Assembly: GCA_946811185.2 (NCBI GenBank)
Contig: OX328108.1
Coordinates: 19,291,239-19,355,238 of the forward strand
Length of the DNA: 64,000 nucleotides
Direction of reading: 5' to 3'
Source: Hippopus hippopus
Taxonomy: Eukaryota > Mollusca > Bivalvia > Cardiida > Cardiidae
The position numbers and the translations under genes were made by a program. The notes beneath the pieces were generated by a model, which was not told the origin of the DNA, made no database searches, and saw only the letters and a program-made list of their open reading frames with translations. Of the stretch, positions 41,111 through 51,661 are shown one piece after another. Every line of letters begins with the position of its first letter. Within the stretch, counting starts at the first letter, position 1.

Positions 41111-41228
41111 AGATAGGGGACAGTGTATATCAAAGATCAGACTGCATGTATAGTGCAGTCTCACCTTAATCTACATTAACCTCAAAGGCAACTATATATA
41201 GTTGTCACAGGTACTTTAAGAGTGAACC
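41110..41228. mobile_element. Q-MITE, left-truncated
   Basis: Hairpin 41113-41177 and right end AGTTGTCACAGGTACTTTAAGAG. Confidence 0.6.
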
Positions 41229-41232
41229 CTAT

Positions 41233-41640
41233 ACCACACAAACCTTAGTTTTCATGACCCTGACAAAGAAAGCCTGTGAAAACATTGAGGGAAAAGGAGA
41301 AAGTGCTGATAACCATGCTGTTTTCTACCCTCTTACAGGAAGTTTCATTATTTTAGCCATTTTTAACCCTTTACCAAACAATCCCTGGTTTTAACGACCC
41401 TGAGAAAGAAGCCTTCTGAAAACATTGTGGGAAAAGGAGAAAATGCTGGTAACCAGCATTTTCTCCTTTTCCCACAATGTTTTCTACTCTTTCAAAATCA
41501 AGTTTCAATTTTTGTGTCATGTTTATTTTGTCATCTGCAAATGCTTTCAATTTGGACAAGTCTAAAATTTTGTTGTTTGGTAAAGAGTTAACTTACAAAT
41601 GCTCTTGAATTTGGACTAGTCTGTAATTTTGTCCTGTAGT
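41233..41640 (+). mobile_element. P-MITE P53, host of P54
   Basis: Pieces 41233-41366 and 41588-41640. Uninterrupted text would read GCCATTTTTAACTTACAAAT across the TTAA. Palindrome mostly deleted. Confidence 0.7.
41367..41587 (+). mobile_element. P-MITE P54, nested, perfect palindrome
   Basis: 221 bp between TTAA 41363-41366 and 41588-41591, both inside the long arm of P53. Palindrome identical to P18's. Confidence 0.92.
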
Positions 41641-42688
41641 AAAAAGTTTGTGCATGCAGGAGTTGGATTAGTCTTAACAAACCAAACAAGTTTCAGGCAG
41701 CATAATCTGAAAATAAGAAATATCTTTAAAAAAGAAAGATGTCGTAAAAGATACTTAAATATGAATCTTAAAACTCTTTTGTGGCCCAATAGCCTAAAAC
41801 TAATGAAAAGTAACCTTATGAGCAATTACCTCTTTTTTCCTCACTGTTTTTCATTTTGTTGGGTTATTGGGTAACGCTTATGAAATATTGAATTTCCAAA
41901 TAGCCCAAAATTAGAATCATTCTCTACTATGTTATTTTGCTATGGTATGAATCAAGGCCCTGGGATATCTATCTAGCAAAGCTTGTCCGTGGTGGTTTCA
42001 GTAGTGTATGAGCAAAAGGGCCTGCTGAATAAACATGTGCACATTTTTGACCAATTACCATCTAATCATTCTTTATCAGTACAAAGAAGAAGGTCAAAAG
42101 CCAGCGCATTCAGCTACGCTGAAAAATTTGTTTAAGGAATAAAGTACATCAAAAGTACATCCAAAAAGGAAGCGAAAAAATACTGGAAAAGGGTTACAAA
42201 TAGTTTATATTTCGGAAAATATCAAGATATATTGACATACAGATAATTAAACCATAAATCAGTGGAATAAAAGTCAACATATTTTGTGTCTGTAATTTGC
42301 TCCAATCATTAAATCATAAGAGGTTTATATGAACAGTGGAAATGATCAATAAAAATTCATTAGCAGCGGAAATTTTGACGAGATATTTCGTTATCAACTG
42401 AAGCCCATCTATCATGCGTAATTCCTTATAATCTGATTTGCCAGGATAAATCACCTCCTTTGGTGGAGAGCTTTTGAAAAAAATATGATTACCTGCACAA
42501 ATATAAAAACTCCGCTATATTTGCAGACTTGCATTTTGTTTTCCCCTGAGGACAGCTAAATAAATGAAATGCACATTTCCAGTTAGCTGATTTGCCAAAC
42601 TATGGATATGTCAAGACTATCCAGTCCGATCTTGATCTGTAACATCCACAAAAGCACTGAACGTTATCCCTTGCATATCAAGTTTTAA
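41641..42688. other. Largely unannotated; contains repeat Y copy 2
   Basis: 41960-42130 resembles the repeat at 22607-22835. The remainder is AT-rich with no MITE or coding signal. Confidence 0.35.
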
Positions 42689-42890
42689 TGCTTTACCAGA
42701 TGACAAAATTTTAGACCCCTCAATATTTAAAGCATTAATTTAGCAGATGATGAATCAAACTCACAGCCAAATGATGAGATTTAGATGTGAAGGAGTAAAA
42801 CATTCTGGGAAAAAGGAGAAAATATTGCCTATCAGCATTTTCTCCTTTTACCCACAATGGTTGCAAAAGTCCTTTTCTCTCCGAGTTATA
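42689..42890 (-). mobile_element. P-MITE P55
   Basis: TTAA 42685-42688 at left. The right terminus is missing (ends in CTCCGAGTTATAA). Diverged stem. Confidence 0.7.
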
Positions 42891-42929
42891 AACTCTTTCA
42901 CTACCAAATAAATAACATTTACTCTTTTA

Positions 42930-43110
42930 ATGGCTACTAATACAGTTCTCCTTCAAGATGAAGAGATAGTTCAGATATAACCTAGAATAACAGAGTAGAC
43001 AGTATAGATCAGAGATCAGACTGCACATTCTGTGAAGTCTGATCTTGATCTAGACAGTCCACAAAAGCTTCTTGTCTCATCAATGGTAAGGAAAGAGTTT
43101 TAAAATGTGT
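42930..43110. mobile_element. Q/R-MITE
   Basis: Hairpin 42998-43058: GTATAGATCAGAGATCAGAC / GTCTGATCTTGATCTAGACA. Ends not defined. Confidence 0.5.
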
Positions 43111-43179
43111 TTGTGTGGTGAAGGATAGACACACTGAACCCAGTTTTAGTTGCTTTTGTAGATGGTTTAGATGAACATC

Positions 43180-43355
43180 TTTGTCTGTAATTGCCAGCCA
43201 TTCTTAAGAACATTCCTAGTCTTATTCTCAGGAAGTTTCTAAATTTGATTGTAACATATATTTTTATTGGCTTCTTTTAGCCTATCTGTAGTTGTGTTGC
43301 TTTCTAAATCTAGGATAAGACTAAGAATGACACTAAGAATGGTTAGTGAATACAG
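43180..43355. mobile_element. D-MITE copy 2
   Basis: Ends GCCAGCCATTCTTAAGAACA and ACACTAAGAATGGTTAGTGA with a palindromic middle. It accounts for a 115-codon minus-strand frame over 43239-43586. Confidence 0.65.
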
Positions 43356-43629
43356 GCCCAGTCTGGCATAGAACATGCACTTTGGCCAGCCTGTGCAGAT
43401 TCTATGCAATTTGGAGTCTCTTGCAATGACTATTCTATGAACCAAGAAATCAGTGTTTAAACCAACTGTAGGAACAAGGTTTTTGAAAAGAGCTTGGAAA
43501 GGACTTGGTATATGTTTGGCTTGGACAATCTTAATCTTAACCATCAGATGGGTTGTCATGGTTTTTGGAACACAAACTGAATACAAAATAGTTTTCGAAG
43601 GTGGTTCATTGGGATTGACATTTTAAAAC

Positions 43630-43806
43630 TCTTTCGGTAAATCCTTGAGGCTTTTGATTACATTTTGGGAAAAGGAGGGAATACTGGAAACTTGCATTTT
43701 CTCCTTTTCCCGAAATGTTTTCTACCCATTGAAAGACAATTTTCACTGCTTGAACCATATTATTTGTCTTCTGTCAATGCTTCGGGTTTGGATAAAATGT
43801 CTAAAA
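43630..43806 (+). mobile_element. P-MITE P56
   Basis: Left TTAA decayed; stem GGGAAAAGGAGGGAATACTG. Right end replaced by the next element. Confidence 0.65.
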
Positions 43807-44040
43807 CTTAGTGGGCTGATTGCATAATACAGGTTTAAAGATAACCTCCAGTTCAAACTCAAGTTTTACGCTATTCCATTGCATAAACGTAGTTTACTAA
43901 GTCCAAGACTAACAGTTAAACCTAGAGCTTTTCTTTATTATAGTTTAGCTTAAACTCATGTTTAATTTATCCTCGTAACATGCGAAATCTAAACCTGCAT
44001 AGAGGTAGGTTTTAGCTCCAGTTTAAGGTAAAAATTGTAA
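43806..44040. mobile_element. E-MITE, partial
   Basis: Starts GGGCTGATTGCATAATACAG, similar to the reverse complement of the end at 45.90 kb (GGGCCGGTTGCATAACGAAA). Other end not found. Confidence 0.35.
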
Positions 44041-44194
44041 CTTTTTTCACTTTAGAAGGAGAAAATGGCAAGCAACATTCTATTTTGGATCCAATACCGG
44101 TATGTCAGAATGCGGATTAGCCTGTGCAGGGTGATTTGGACGATTTGCCTTAGGATGATTTATAAATCTGACGGAAAATATTTGGGTACAATAT

Positions 44195-44367
44195 AGTTAC
44201 TCGAAGCGCTGGGTTTTTCGTAGGAGTGTCCTTGGGAAGGACACTTCAGAGCCCTTGACTAGTGCGGGTGAAAACCCAGGGCATTTCAAATATGAGAGTT
44301 GTCGCCGTGATATGTCTGAAATAATGTTGAATATGGCAAAAAACAACATTCAATCAATCAAATCATA
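44195..44367 (+). mobile_element. SINE-B, 5'-truncated
   Basis: Matches the reverse complement of 48.57-48.72 kb (CTGGGTTTTTCGTAGGAGTG; GCCGTGATATGTCTGAAATA). Tail CAATCAATCAAATC. Confidence 0.7.
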
Positions 44368-44369
44368 AA

Positions 44370-45156
44370 GATCATTCACGTATATCAGGATCTAACCCCA
44401 AAACACTTTTTTTTTTTTCGATTTTAACTCAACCTTTGGACTTTGGACCAATGAGTAAAAAATTTATAAAAATACATTTGGAAATGCGGGAAAGAGAGAC
44501 ATAGTTCGTAACGAGGAACTTGCCATTTTCCAGCAAAGTTTTCTTTTTTTTTTCAAACACTTCTACAAGCATCGTGCTCAAAAAGGGAACAAATAATTTT
44601 TTTGACAATGAACAGGTGTCACAGTCTAATGTGGTTAGGATAACTTGCCATAATATTTATCTGACCAAATTGTTCTACATCCGAAGAAGACACCATCCCT
44701 ACCAGCATCTCTGACGTAGTGTGGGTAAATAAGATGAACAATGGACGAAATTATTATTAAATATGTGCATTGCTGACCTTTATCTTTCCATTCGGGTGGA
44801 CAATATAAACAACCATCAGCCTTCACATCTCAGTCCATAACTTCCGCTGCTTAAGCAATTTGTTTTTAGACAGATTCGGGACAAATGAAACTGCCTGGAT
44901 AAAGAAAATAAATGAACTCTTCTATAATCTCCCTCAGAATAGGACTTTATAAATCAAAGGGTTATAAATACGTTTCAAATGCAGATTAAGAGCCTCCCAG
45001 TATTCTCTTTTACAATCAAGATGAGGAGACAAGACCAGTATTCAACTACTATGCAATCTAATCTTAATCTAGGCCTCACACAAATTCAACCGATTACATA
45101 TTGCAACGTCATGAAAGGCTGTGATGGTTGATTATTTTGGATAGAGACACTTCTTG
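44370..45156. other. No feature recognised
   Basis: A T run at 44406-44419 and no P-MITE for nearly 800 bp. No convincing frame. Confidence 0.3.
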
Positions 45157-45373
45157 ACACTTTACAAAATAAGCCCTGGTTTTTATGGCTTCCTGGAAGA
45201 CGAATTTTTAAACATTGTGGAAAGAGGAAAAATGCTTTTACCAAGCATGTTATCAAACAATGTTTTCAACTCTTCCAGAGAAAAAAAAAATCCATCATTT
45301 GAGCCACAGTTATTTTGACGTCTGCAAATGTTTTCAATTTGGACGAGATCAAAATTTTATTGTCTGATAAAGA
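45157..45373 (+). mobile_element. P-MITE P57
   Basis: Diverged copy with CACTTTACAAAATAAGCCCT start and AGAGTTA end. Stem damaged. Confidence 0.7.
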
Positions 45374-45471
45374 GTTATTTTTATATTCCATATAGAATTC
45401 TACAATTGTTTTATCTAATATCATGGAGTGTACTTAGACGGGGATTGTAGTAAGAGATCGATCAGTGTATC

Positions 45472-45498
45472 TGATATATACAGATATATATATATCTG
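45472..45498. repeat. TA-rich simple repeat
   Basis: Short palindromic ATATATACAGATATATATAT run. Confidence 0.6.
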
Positions 45499-45639
45499 TG
45501 CTGTCTGACCTCGGTCAATCCTTTTTTTTTTTTCGTATTTCTGTATTCTCTGATCCAATAATGATTACAATCTAGTCTTAAAAAAGTAACGGCTCTACTT
45601 GTTGATCCACCAGCAGCAGATTGTACTGGATAGCGGCGC

Positions 45640-45905
45640 ATTCAAGCCTGTATATAGACTCCGTCGTGCATAATCACGTGCAGAAGTGTGTCGTTGTCTA
45701 GACAACAGCGGTGCGCTGAACAAAATCTACCCATCATTTAGTCCTACCACGAGGATAGCTAAACCTAGTCTGGATAGACTGGGTCTAGGTAGACTCGAGC
45801 TAAACTAGTTCTGTGCAAACCGGGTTAAAATCCTGGTCTACCCAGACCTGGGTTAAGCCTTGTTCCAGTCTTAAATAAACTTTCGTTATGCAACCGGCCC
45901 AGTAT
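45640..45905. mobile_element. E-MITE, partial
   Basis: Right end TTTCGTTATGCAACCGGCCC. Internal inverted TAGACTGGGTCTAGGTAGAC / GTCTACCCAGACCTGGGTTA. Left end unclear. Confidence 0.4.
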
Positions 45906-45964
45906 ATCTAAATGTAATAATATGTCTAAAATTCTGTCATTTGGTAATGAATCAACTCTTTTCC

Positions 45965-46417
45965 ACACAATCCTATGCTGTTTGCCACACAATCCTACAC
46001 TTAACCCTTTACCACACAATCCCGACTTTTAACAACCCTGAAAAAGAAGGCTTTTGAAAACATTGTGGGAAAAGGAGAAAATGCTGGTAACCAGCATTTT
46101 CTCCTTTTTCCACAATGTTTTCTACCCTTCCCTAAACAAATCTTAATTTATAAATTCACATTTATTTTGTTGTCTGCAAATGTTTTCAATTTGGACCAGT
46201 TCAAAATTTTGTCGTATGGTAAAGGGTTAAACAACCCAGAGAAAAAAGCCTTTTGAGAAAATGGTAGGAAAGGGAAAAAATGCTAGTGACCAGCATGTTC
46301 TCCTTTACTCACAATGTTTCCTGCACTTTCAAAGGCAAATCCCATGATTTCAGCTACATGTAATTTGGTACCTACAAAATACTTTCAATATGTATAAGTA
46401 AAAAACTTTGTCATCTG
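45965..46417 (+). mobile_element. P-MITE P58, host of P59
   Basis: Pieces 45965-46004 and 46227-46417. The left scrap shows a repeated CCACACAATCCTA. The right part runs to CATCTG beside S-MITE copy 2. Confidence 0.65.
46005..46226 (+). mobile_element. P-MITE P59, nested
   Basis: 222 bp between TTAA 46001-46004 and 46227-46230, inside P58's short arm. Palindrome has one mismatch. Confidence 0.88.
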
Positions 46418-46421
46418 TTAA

Positions 46422-46638
46422 GGTCTACAGCCGCTAACTCTCATATTAAAAGATGGAAGCTGCTGAGATTGGCCGAATAGCCTTTAAAAAAAAACCTAGA
46501 TGTTACATGATACTTACCGATCAATTAGTGAGTCTACGGCCCCTAACTCTCATCTTAAAAGATGGAAGCTGCTGAGATTGGCAGAATAGCCTTTATGAAA
46601 ACGTCAATGTTACACGATAGAGTCAGGGGTCATAATCC
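46422..46638. mobile_element. S-MITE copy 2
   Basis: TTAA 46418-46421 and 46639-46642. Inverse orientation to copy 1 and also dimeric (GATGGAAGCTGCTGAGATTG twice). Confidence 0.7.
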
Positions 46639-46672
46639 TTAAACGAGCTGAACCATCTCATAAAACACTGAT

Positions 46673-46952
46673 CCCAGCCCAATAACTCAGTAGATAATAC
46701 ACAGGGCTAATAAAATTGCCACCTCTGCCAGTTTGAGGCTTTTCAAGGAATGAAAAGAAATGATTGTAATAAGATCCATTCCTCTGTCATGCCTGAACAT
46801 TGTTTCCACCTAGTGATTTTGGGAAAGCTCCAAGTGATGTGGAAACAGTGCTTTATGCAGAAGGGAACACCAAACACCTAGAATGCATGGATAGATGCAC
46901 TGACTGCCACAAGATAACTGACATATTGTGGAATTTCATAAAACACCTGATA
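46673..46952 (+). mobile_element. SINE-A, old copy
   Basis: Degenerate head (AATAACTCAGTAGATAATAC) and body (GAATGCATGGATAGATGCAC). No tail. Confidence 0.6.
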
Positions 46953-47396
46953 TACATACATAAACATGCATTCAGAATATTCTGTAAAGCATGATCTGGC
47001 TGTGTGCAAGAGCAGCTATAGTTGGTTGTGTGAACCGATTGCAAGGGAGACTTAAGCCATGGTACATGTATTAAATTAAAATACATTTTTTTTTATCTAA
47101 AAAACATTGTAAAGGGGCAGATATGATTTTTAATACACCTGTATGTCTTTATGTCCATTTTATATGACAAGTGTCTTTTGAAATTACTTTTTCAGCCATG
47201 AAAAGCTATTAAGTAGTGCTTTTGTCACACTGAGGTCAGTATCCATATTTTATCCCTCTTCAGTGATCAGAAATAAATAAGACCCAGCCTTTTCCAGCTC
47301 AAGCGGTAAAACTGTTGACCAAGTCAAAATGAAAACAACTGAGAAAAATATTGAATCAAGGTACATAAACTTTGTCACTATTATTTCAATGAACTC
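46953..47396. other. No feature recognised
   Basis: No repeat or gene evidence. Confidence 0.3.
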
Positions 47397-47400
47397 TAAA

Positions 47401-47621
47401 TCCTTTACCACACAATTCCGACTTTTAATGACCTTGAGGAAGAAGGCTTTTGAAAACATTGTTGGAAAAGGAGAAAATGCAGGTAAGCAGCATTTTCTCC
47501 ATTTCCCACAATGTTTTCTTACCTTCTAAAGGCAGATTTCAGTTTTTGAGTCATGTTTAATTTGTCGTCTGCAAATGCTCTCAATGTGGACCAGTCTAGA
47601 TTTTTGTCGTTCGGTAAAGAG
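47401..47621 (+). mobile_element. P-MITE P60
   Basis: 221 bp. Left flank TAAA, right TTAA 47622-47625 shared with P61. Confidence 0.85.
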
Positions 47622-47625
47622 TTAA

Positions 47626-47830
47626 CTAAAAGACAAAATTTTAGCTATGTCCAAATTCAAAGCATTTGCAGATGACTTATTCAATTTTACTCTAAAGTTT
47701 GTCTCTGAGGGAGTACAAAACATTTAGGGAAAAGGAGGAAACTCTGGTTACCAACATCTCCTTTTCACACAATGTTTTCATTAGCCATATTTCTCAGGGA
47801 CTTTAAAACTCGGGATTTTGTGTTGTAAGA
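47626..47830 (-). mobile_element. P-MITE P61
   Basis: Left end worn (CTAAAAGACAAAATTTTAGC). Right TTAA 47831-47834, shared with P62. Confidence 0.75.
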
Positions 47831-47834
47831 TTAA

Positions 47835-48030
47835 GTCTTGACCAGACACAAAATTTTTTTTATAGTCCATTTTTGGAAGCATTTTCAGACATGAATTTAA
47901 GCAGCGCAAATGATGAAATCTGTCATTGTAAAGAAGAAAAAGCTGGTAACAAGCATTTTATTATTTTCCTACAATGTTTCTAAAAGCTGTTTTAGTCAGG
48001 AATGTGAAACCAGAGGATGTTTTGGTTACA
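47835..48030 (-). mobile_element. P-MITE P62
   Basis: Diverged. The centre reads GGTAACA, not the usual - form. Confidence 0.65.
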
Positions 48031-48041
48031 GGATTACCATA

Positions 48042-48256
48042 ACTCTTTCCCAGACGAAAGAAATTAAGGCCTGACCTGATGAAGGCATTTGCAAGTGACA
48101 AATGTGGCTCACAGTTATTTGATTTGTCTTTGAAAGCTAATGAAACATTGCAGGAAATGGAGAAATTGCTGATTACCATAATTTCTCCTTTTCCCACAAC
48201 ATTTTCAAAAGCCCCTTTTCTAATGGTCATTAAAACTTGGGATTGTGTGGTTAAGG
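48042..48256 (-). mobile_element. P-MITE P63
   Basis: Complete but diverged (CTCTTTCCCAGACGAAAGAA; GTGTGGTTAAGGG). Confidence 0.75.
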
Positions 48257-48330
48257 GCTAGAGGTCAAAAGGTGAAAGTGGGTAGCTAGACTTTAACCTT
48301 TAATCTGCTACATGTCACTTCAAATTTTAA

Positions 48331-48526
48331 CCCTTAAAGTGCCCAATATAAACCAACTGGTCATTTTCATTTAGAATAGGTCCTAGATAATAGCATGTCT
48401 TTTGTCTGTAGTCTTTCAGCAAAGCTGACATTGTAGATCGAAGATCAGACTGCATGTTTTGTGCAGTCTGATCTTGATCTATGCTGACCGCAAAGGCAAC
48501 TATAGTTGTGAAAGGTGCCGAAAGGG
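48331..48526. mobile_element. Q-MITE, full length reference
   Basis: 196 bp between TTAA 48327-48330 and 48527-48530. Ends CCCTTAAAGTGCC and GGTGCCGAAAGGG. Strong hairpin 48431-48484 with arms TGTAGATCGAAGATCAGACT. Confidence 0.8.
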
Positions 48527-48571
48527 TTAAACCCAACTCAACCTTTTCACTGCCAAAAGCTAATTCAGAAG

Positions 48572-48808
48572 GATGTTTGTTTGTTTGAACGGTGTTTTAT
48601 GCAGCTTTTATAATTATTTCAGTCACATCACGGCAACAGCTCGCATAATTATTCATGTATTTTCTGGGTTTCACCAGTATGAGGCTGGGGCTCTGAAGTG
48701 TCTTGCCCAAGGACACTCCTGTGAAAAACCCAGTGGAGCAAGTGGGGCTCGAACCTGAACCTGCAGGTCATTAGACCTACACTTTACCACTGTGCCACAC
48801 AGGACCCC
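48572..48808 (-). mobile_element. SINE-B, full length
   Basis: On the minus strand: head TGTGTGGCACAGTGGTAAAG, B box AGGTTCGAGCC, body GGAGTGTCCTTGGGCAAGAC, the shared 3' module GTGACTGAAATAATTATAAA, and a CAAACAAACAAAC tail. Confidence 0.8.
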
Positions 48809-48814
48809 TCAGGA

Positions 48815-48900
48815 AGGATGTAGATTAGGACCAGGCTATGCAGAAGGTCCAGTCTGATCATTGAATTCCTGTGTTCTCTATATGATCCACACTCTGCCCA
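48815..48900. mobile_element. Decayed Q/R-type hairpin
   Basis: GATGTAGATTAGGACCAGGC with GGTCCAGTCTGATCATTGAA. Confidence 0.4.
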
Positions 48901-48937
48901 AAAGTATTCCTTCATCTGGAAAATCAAATTGATAAAC

Positions 48938-49310
48938 TCTACCAAATGACATAAATTTAGACTTGTCCAACCTAAAAGTATTTGCAGATGAAGAACGTAC
49001 CTAAAGTGACAAAACCTGTCCTTTAACTCTTTACCACACGAAAAATTTTTAGACTGGTCCAAATTCAAAGCATTTGCAGACAACAAAATAAAGGTGACTA
49101 AAAAAATTGAAATTTGGTTTGGGAAGGGTAGAAAACATTGTGGGAAAAGGAGAAAATGCTGGTTACCAGCATTTTCTCCTTTTCCCACAATGTTTTCAAA
49201 AGGCTTCTTTCTCAGGGTCGTTAAAAGTCGGGATTGTGTGGTAAAGAGTTAAAGGGTAAAAAAAGGTGGAGTAGGATAAAATGGCAATTTCCAGCATTTT
49301 CTCCTTTTCC
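48938..49310 (-). mobile_element. P-MITE P64, host of P65
   Basis: Pieces 48938-49026 and 49249-49310. Across the TTAA the text reads CCTGTCCTTTAAAGGGTA, as in an uninterrupted long arm. The right arm is truncated. Confidence 0.6.
49027..49248 (-). mobile_element. P-MITE P65, nested
   Basis: 222 bp between TTAA 49023-49026 and 49249-49252, with an intact palindrome. Confidence 0.88.
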
Positions 49311-49350
49311 CACATCTGATGATACAGGATGAAAGTACAATGGCATATAA

Positions 49351-49524
49351 CACTTTACCACACAACAAAACTTCTTTCTTGGCACTTGCAAATGACAAAT
49401 TAAGCATGGCTCAAATGATGGAAAATGTCTTTGATTTGGGGAAAACGCTGGTTTTTGTTCCCACAGTGTTTTCAAAAGGCTTCTTCCTCCAGGTCGTTAA
49501 AACTGGGGATTGTGTGGTAAAGGG
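49351..49524 (-). mobile_element. P-MITE P66
   Basis: Palindrome deleted down to AAACGCTGGTTTTTGTTCCC. Right TTAA 49525-49528. Confidence 0.75.
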
Positions 49525-49841
49525 TTAAGGGGGTATTTGTGGTACATATGGTGAAGCTAGATGGTAGTTCACTTATAACTAAACACCAGACAGCGGTCAG
49601 AACCATCAGTCCTTTGATTTAGCAAGCTACTTTTTAAGCGCAAAATAAGATGTATTAGTCAATTTTATAGATCAGTACTAGATGGCACATAACATAGATT
49701 GGAATATTCTCATCATAAGAGCCTTGAAGTAATATTTTTTTTTAGTATTTTGGTCTTCAGGTCATGTTTCTCTGGTACCCTTTAACCAAGCAACAAAATT
49801 TTAAACTTTTCAATAATGTAAGCATTTTCAGAACATAAATA

Positions 49842-51104
49842 CAAGGGTCATTCGAAAAGTAATGCAACCTGTTGAATAACTTCTAAAGCAATATATCAAT
49901 TACTTTGAAACTTTACATGTAGATACTTCAATCTATATGCAATTAGTATGTGACGTCACATCATCATGACATCATTTAGAGAAGTGCCAGATGACGTCAT
50001 TTTACATCAATAACAGTGTCATGGCCGCGGTTACGTCTCAAGATAGCGTAGCTACATAAAAATTGAATGTCAGCGTAATAAAACAGCAAAGGAGATATTT
50101 GCTGCACTACAAGAAGTTTGCGGCACATCTGCTCTATCTTATTGCCAGGTTACAAGATGGGTCAATGAATTCAAATCGGGCAGGCAGAGCGTTGAAGATG
50201 CCTACCGTGTGGGTCGACCAATGACAGCTACTGATGACTATAATAGTGAACAAGTGAAAAAACTGTTGAAGGATGACAGGAGAATTACTTGCGAAGAAAT
50301 GGCACAGGAGTTAGAAATCAGTGTAGGGTCAGTTCATTTCATTCTTCGAAATCGTTTGAAAATGCGTAAGGTTAGTGTGCGGTGGCTACCGCATCGTTTG
50401 ACGCCAGAACAAGCAGAAGGTCGTTTAACCATAGCCACCCAACTCCTTTCTCGTTATGATTCAGAAGGACAAGACTTTTTAGAAAGAATTGTTGCCATCA
50501 ATGAAACTTGGGTAAGATCTTACGAACTGGAAATGAGGAGACAATCGAACGAGTGGCATACACCTAGTTCCCCGAGACTGGCAAAGTACAGACAGACTCA
50601 GTCTAAACTTAAGATGTTAATGATCTTCGCGTACGATAGACATGGAATTCTGACAAGTCACAGGGTGGAAAGTGGTAAGACTATTAACAGAAAGTACTTT
50701 GAAGAGTACCTTAAAAAAACACTAATGCAAGCGATCCGTAGGAAAAGACGTGGACTCTTGGCAGCCGGTCCAATAATTTTACATGATAACACTACACCCC
50801 ATGGCGCCGTCAACGTAACGTCTTTGCTAGGGAGCTATGAGTGGGAAATATTGGAGCACCCGCCTTATTCCCCGGATATAAGTCCATGTGACTTCGACTT
50901 ATTTCCAAAGATAAAAGAGGGCATGAGAGGTATTCGTTATAGTGACCTAGACGAGCTTGAAGCTGCCATGGCCGAAAGGGTGAAGGTAGTGGAACACAGT
51001 TGCCTAGCAACTGGAATAGATGACCTCCCGAAGCGATGGCAGTTTGTCATAGACCACAAGGGATATTACTTCGAAGGAATGTAGTACGGTAATTATCATT
51101 ATTG
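49842..51104 (+). mobile_element. mariner 3, without a recognisable 3' TIR
   Basis: Left TA 49840-49841 and terminus CAAGGGTCATTCGAAAAGTA. TA 51105-51106 at the right. The expected inverted copy of the left end is absent after the stop codon, so the 3' end has been deleted or has decayed. Unrelated at nucleotide level to mariners 1 and 2. Confidence 0.8.
50021..51084 (+). pseudogene. mariner transposase, nearly open but inactive (mariner 3)
   Basis: The likely start is ATG 50021. Its frame meets a stop at 50057-50059, while the main frame is open from 50047 to 51084 (345 codons), so one frameshift lies near 50040-50050. The main frame shows an N-terminal helix-turn-helix region (EEMAQELEISVGSVHFILR), the GRP hinge, then the catalytic core. 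The first acidic residue is Asn (AINETWVRSYE, normally Asp), the second is present (LHDNTTPH), and the third is present (YSPDISPCDF) with 34 residues between, so D,D34D. The C-terminus is GYYFEGM. The long open frame suggests a younger copy than mariners 1 and 2, but the frameshift and Asn would abolish activity. Confidence 0.88.
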
Positions 51105-51289
51105 TAAAATTTGGCTCAAATGACGTGATATGTCTTTTAAAAGTTAGCAAACATTGTATGAAAAGGAGAAAATGCTGGTTACCAGCATTTTCTCCAGGTT
51201 ACCAGCATTTTCTCCTATTTCCAAAATTTTTTCAAAAGATGTCTTCCTCAGACTGGTTAAAAATCAGGATTGTGGTATAAAGGGTTTAA

Positions 51290-51661
51290 GACAGGAAAAA
51301 TTGTCTATTTGATTGAAATGACATTCTCATAACAAGCATTCATTCTTCTTTCCCACTACATATATGTTCTTCAAAGAGTCTCATTCACAAGCGTGTGAGA
51401 CTAATCTGAGATGGGTTAGAGTTTTCGTGACTTCAACATTTGATATGATAATATATCAGTTAATTATGTATATATATGGATAAAGTTCTGTAAGTCAATC
51501 TAAAGATACTAGTATCGATTGTATCTGACACCCATGATTGAGGGGTTAGGTCACTTTGATGAAAGAGAAGATGTTATTGAAACTATGAGAACAGGTTTAT
51601 TAATGTATGAATGGGGAAAACAGCCCAGTGGTCAACGGTCCTGGAATGTACCAACCTTTAG
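51290..51661. other. No feature recognised
   Basis: No repeat or coding evidence. Confidence 0.3.

Larger units (their letters stand above)
49777..51289 (-). mobile_element. P-MITE P67, split by mariner 3
   Basis: Pieces 49777-49839 and 51107-51289. A stretch ending CCAGCATTTTCTCC is doubled at the apex (51177-51195 and 51197-51215). Confidence 0.75.

Noticed and set aside
40830..41153. 107-codon + frame as a gene
   Set aside because: It is made of a Q-MITE end, P52 and a second Q-MITE.
43239..43586. 115-codon minus-strand frame as a membrane protein
   Set aside because: Its hydrophobic stretch (LYSLTILSVILSLILDLES) is the translated arm of D-MITE copy 2.
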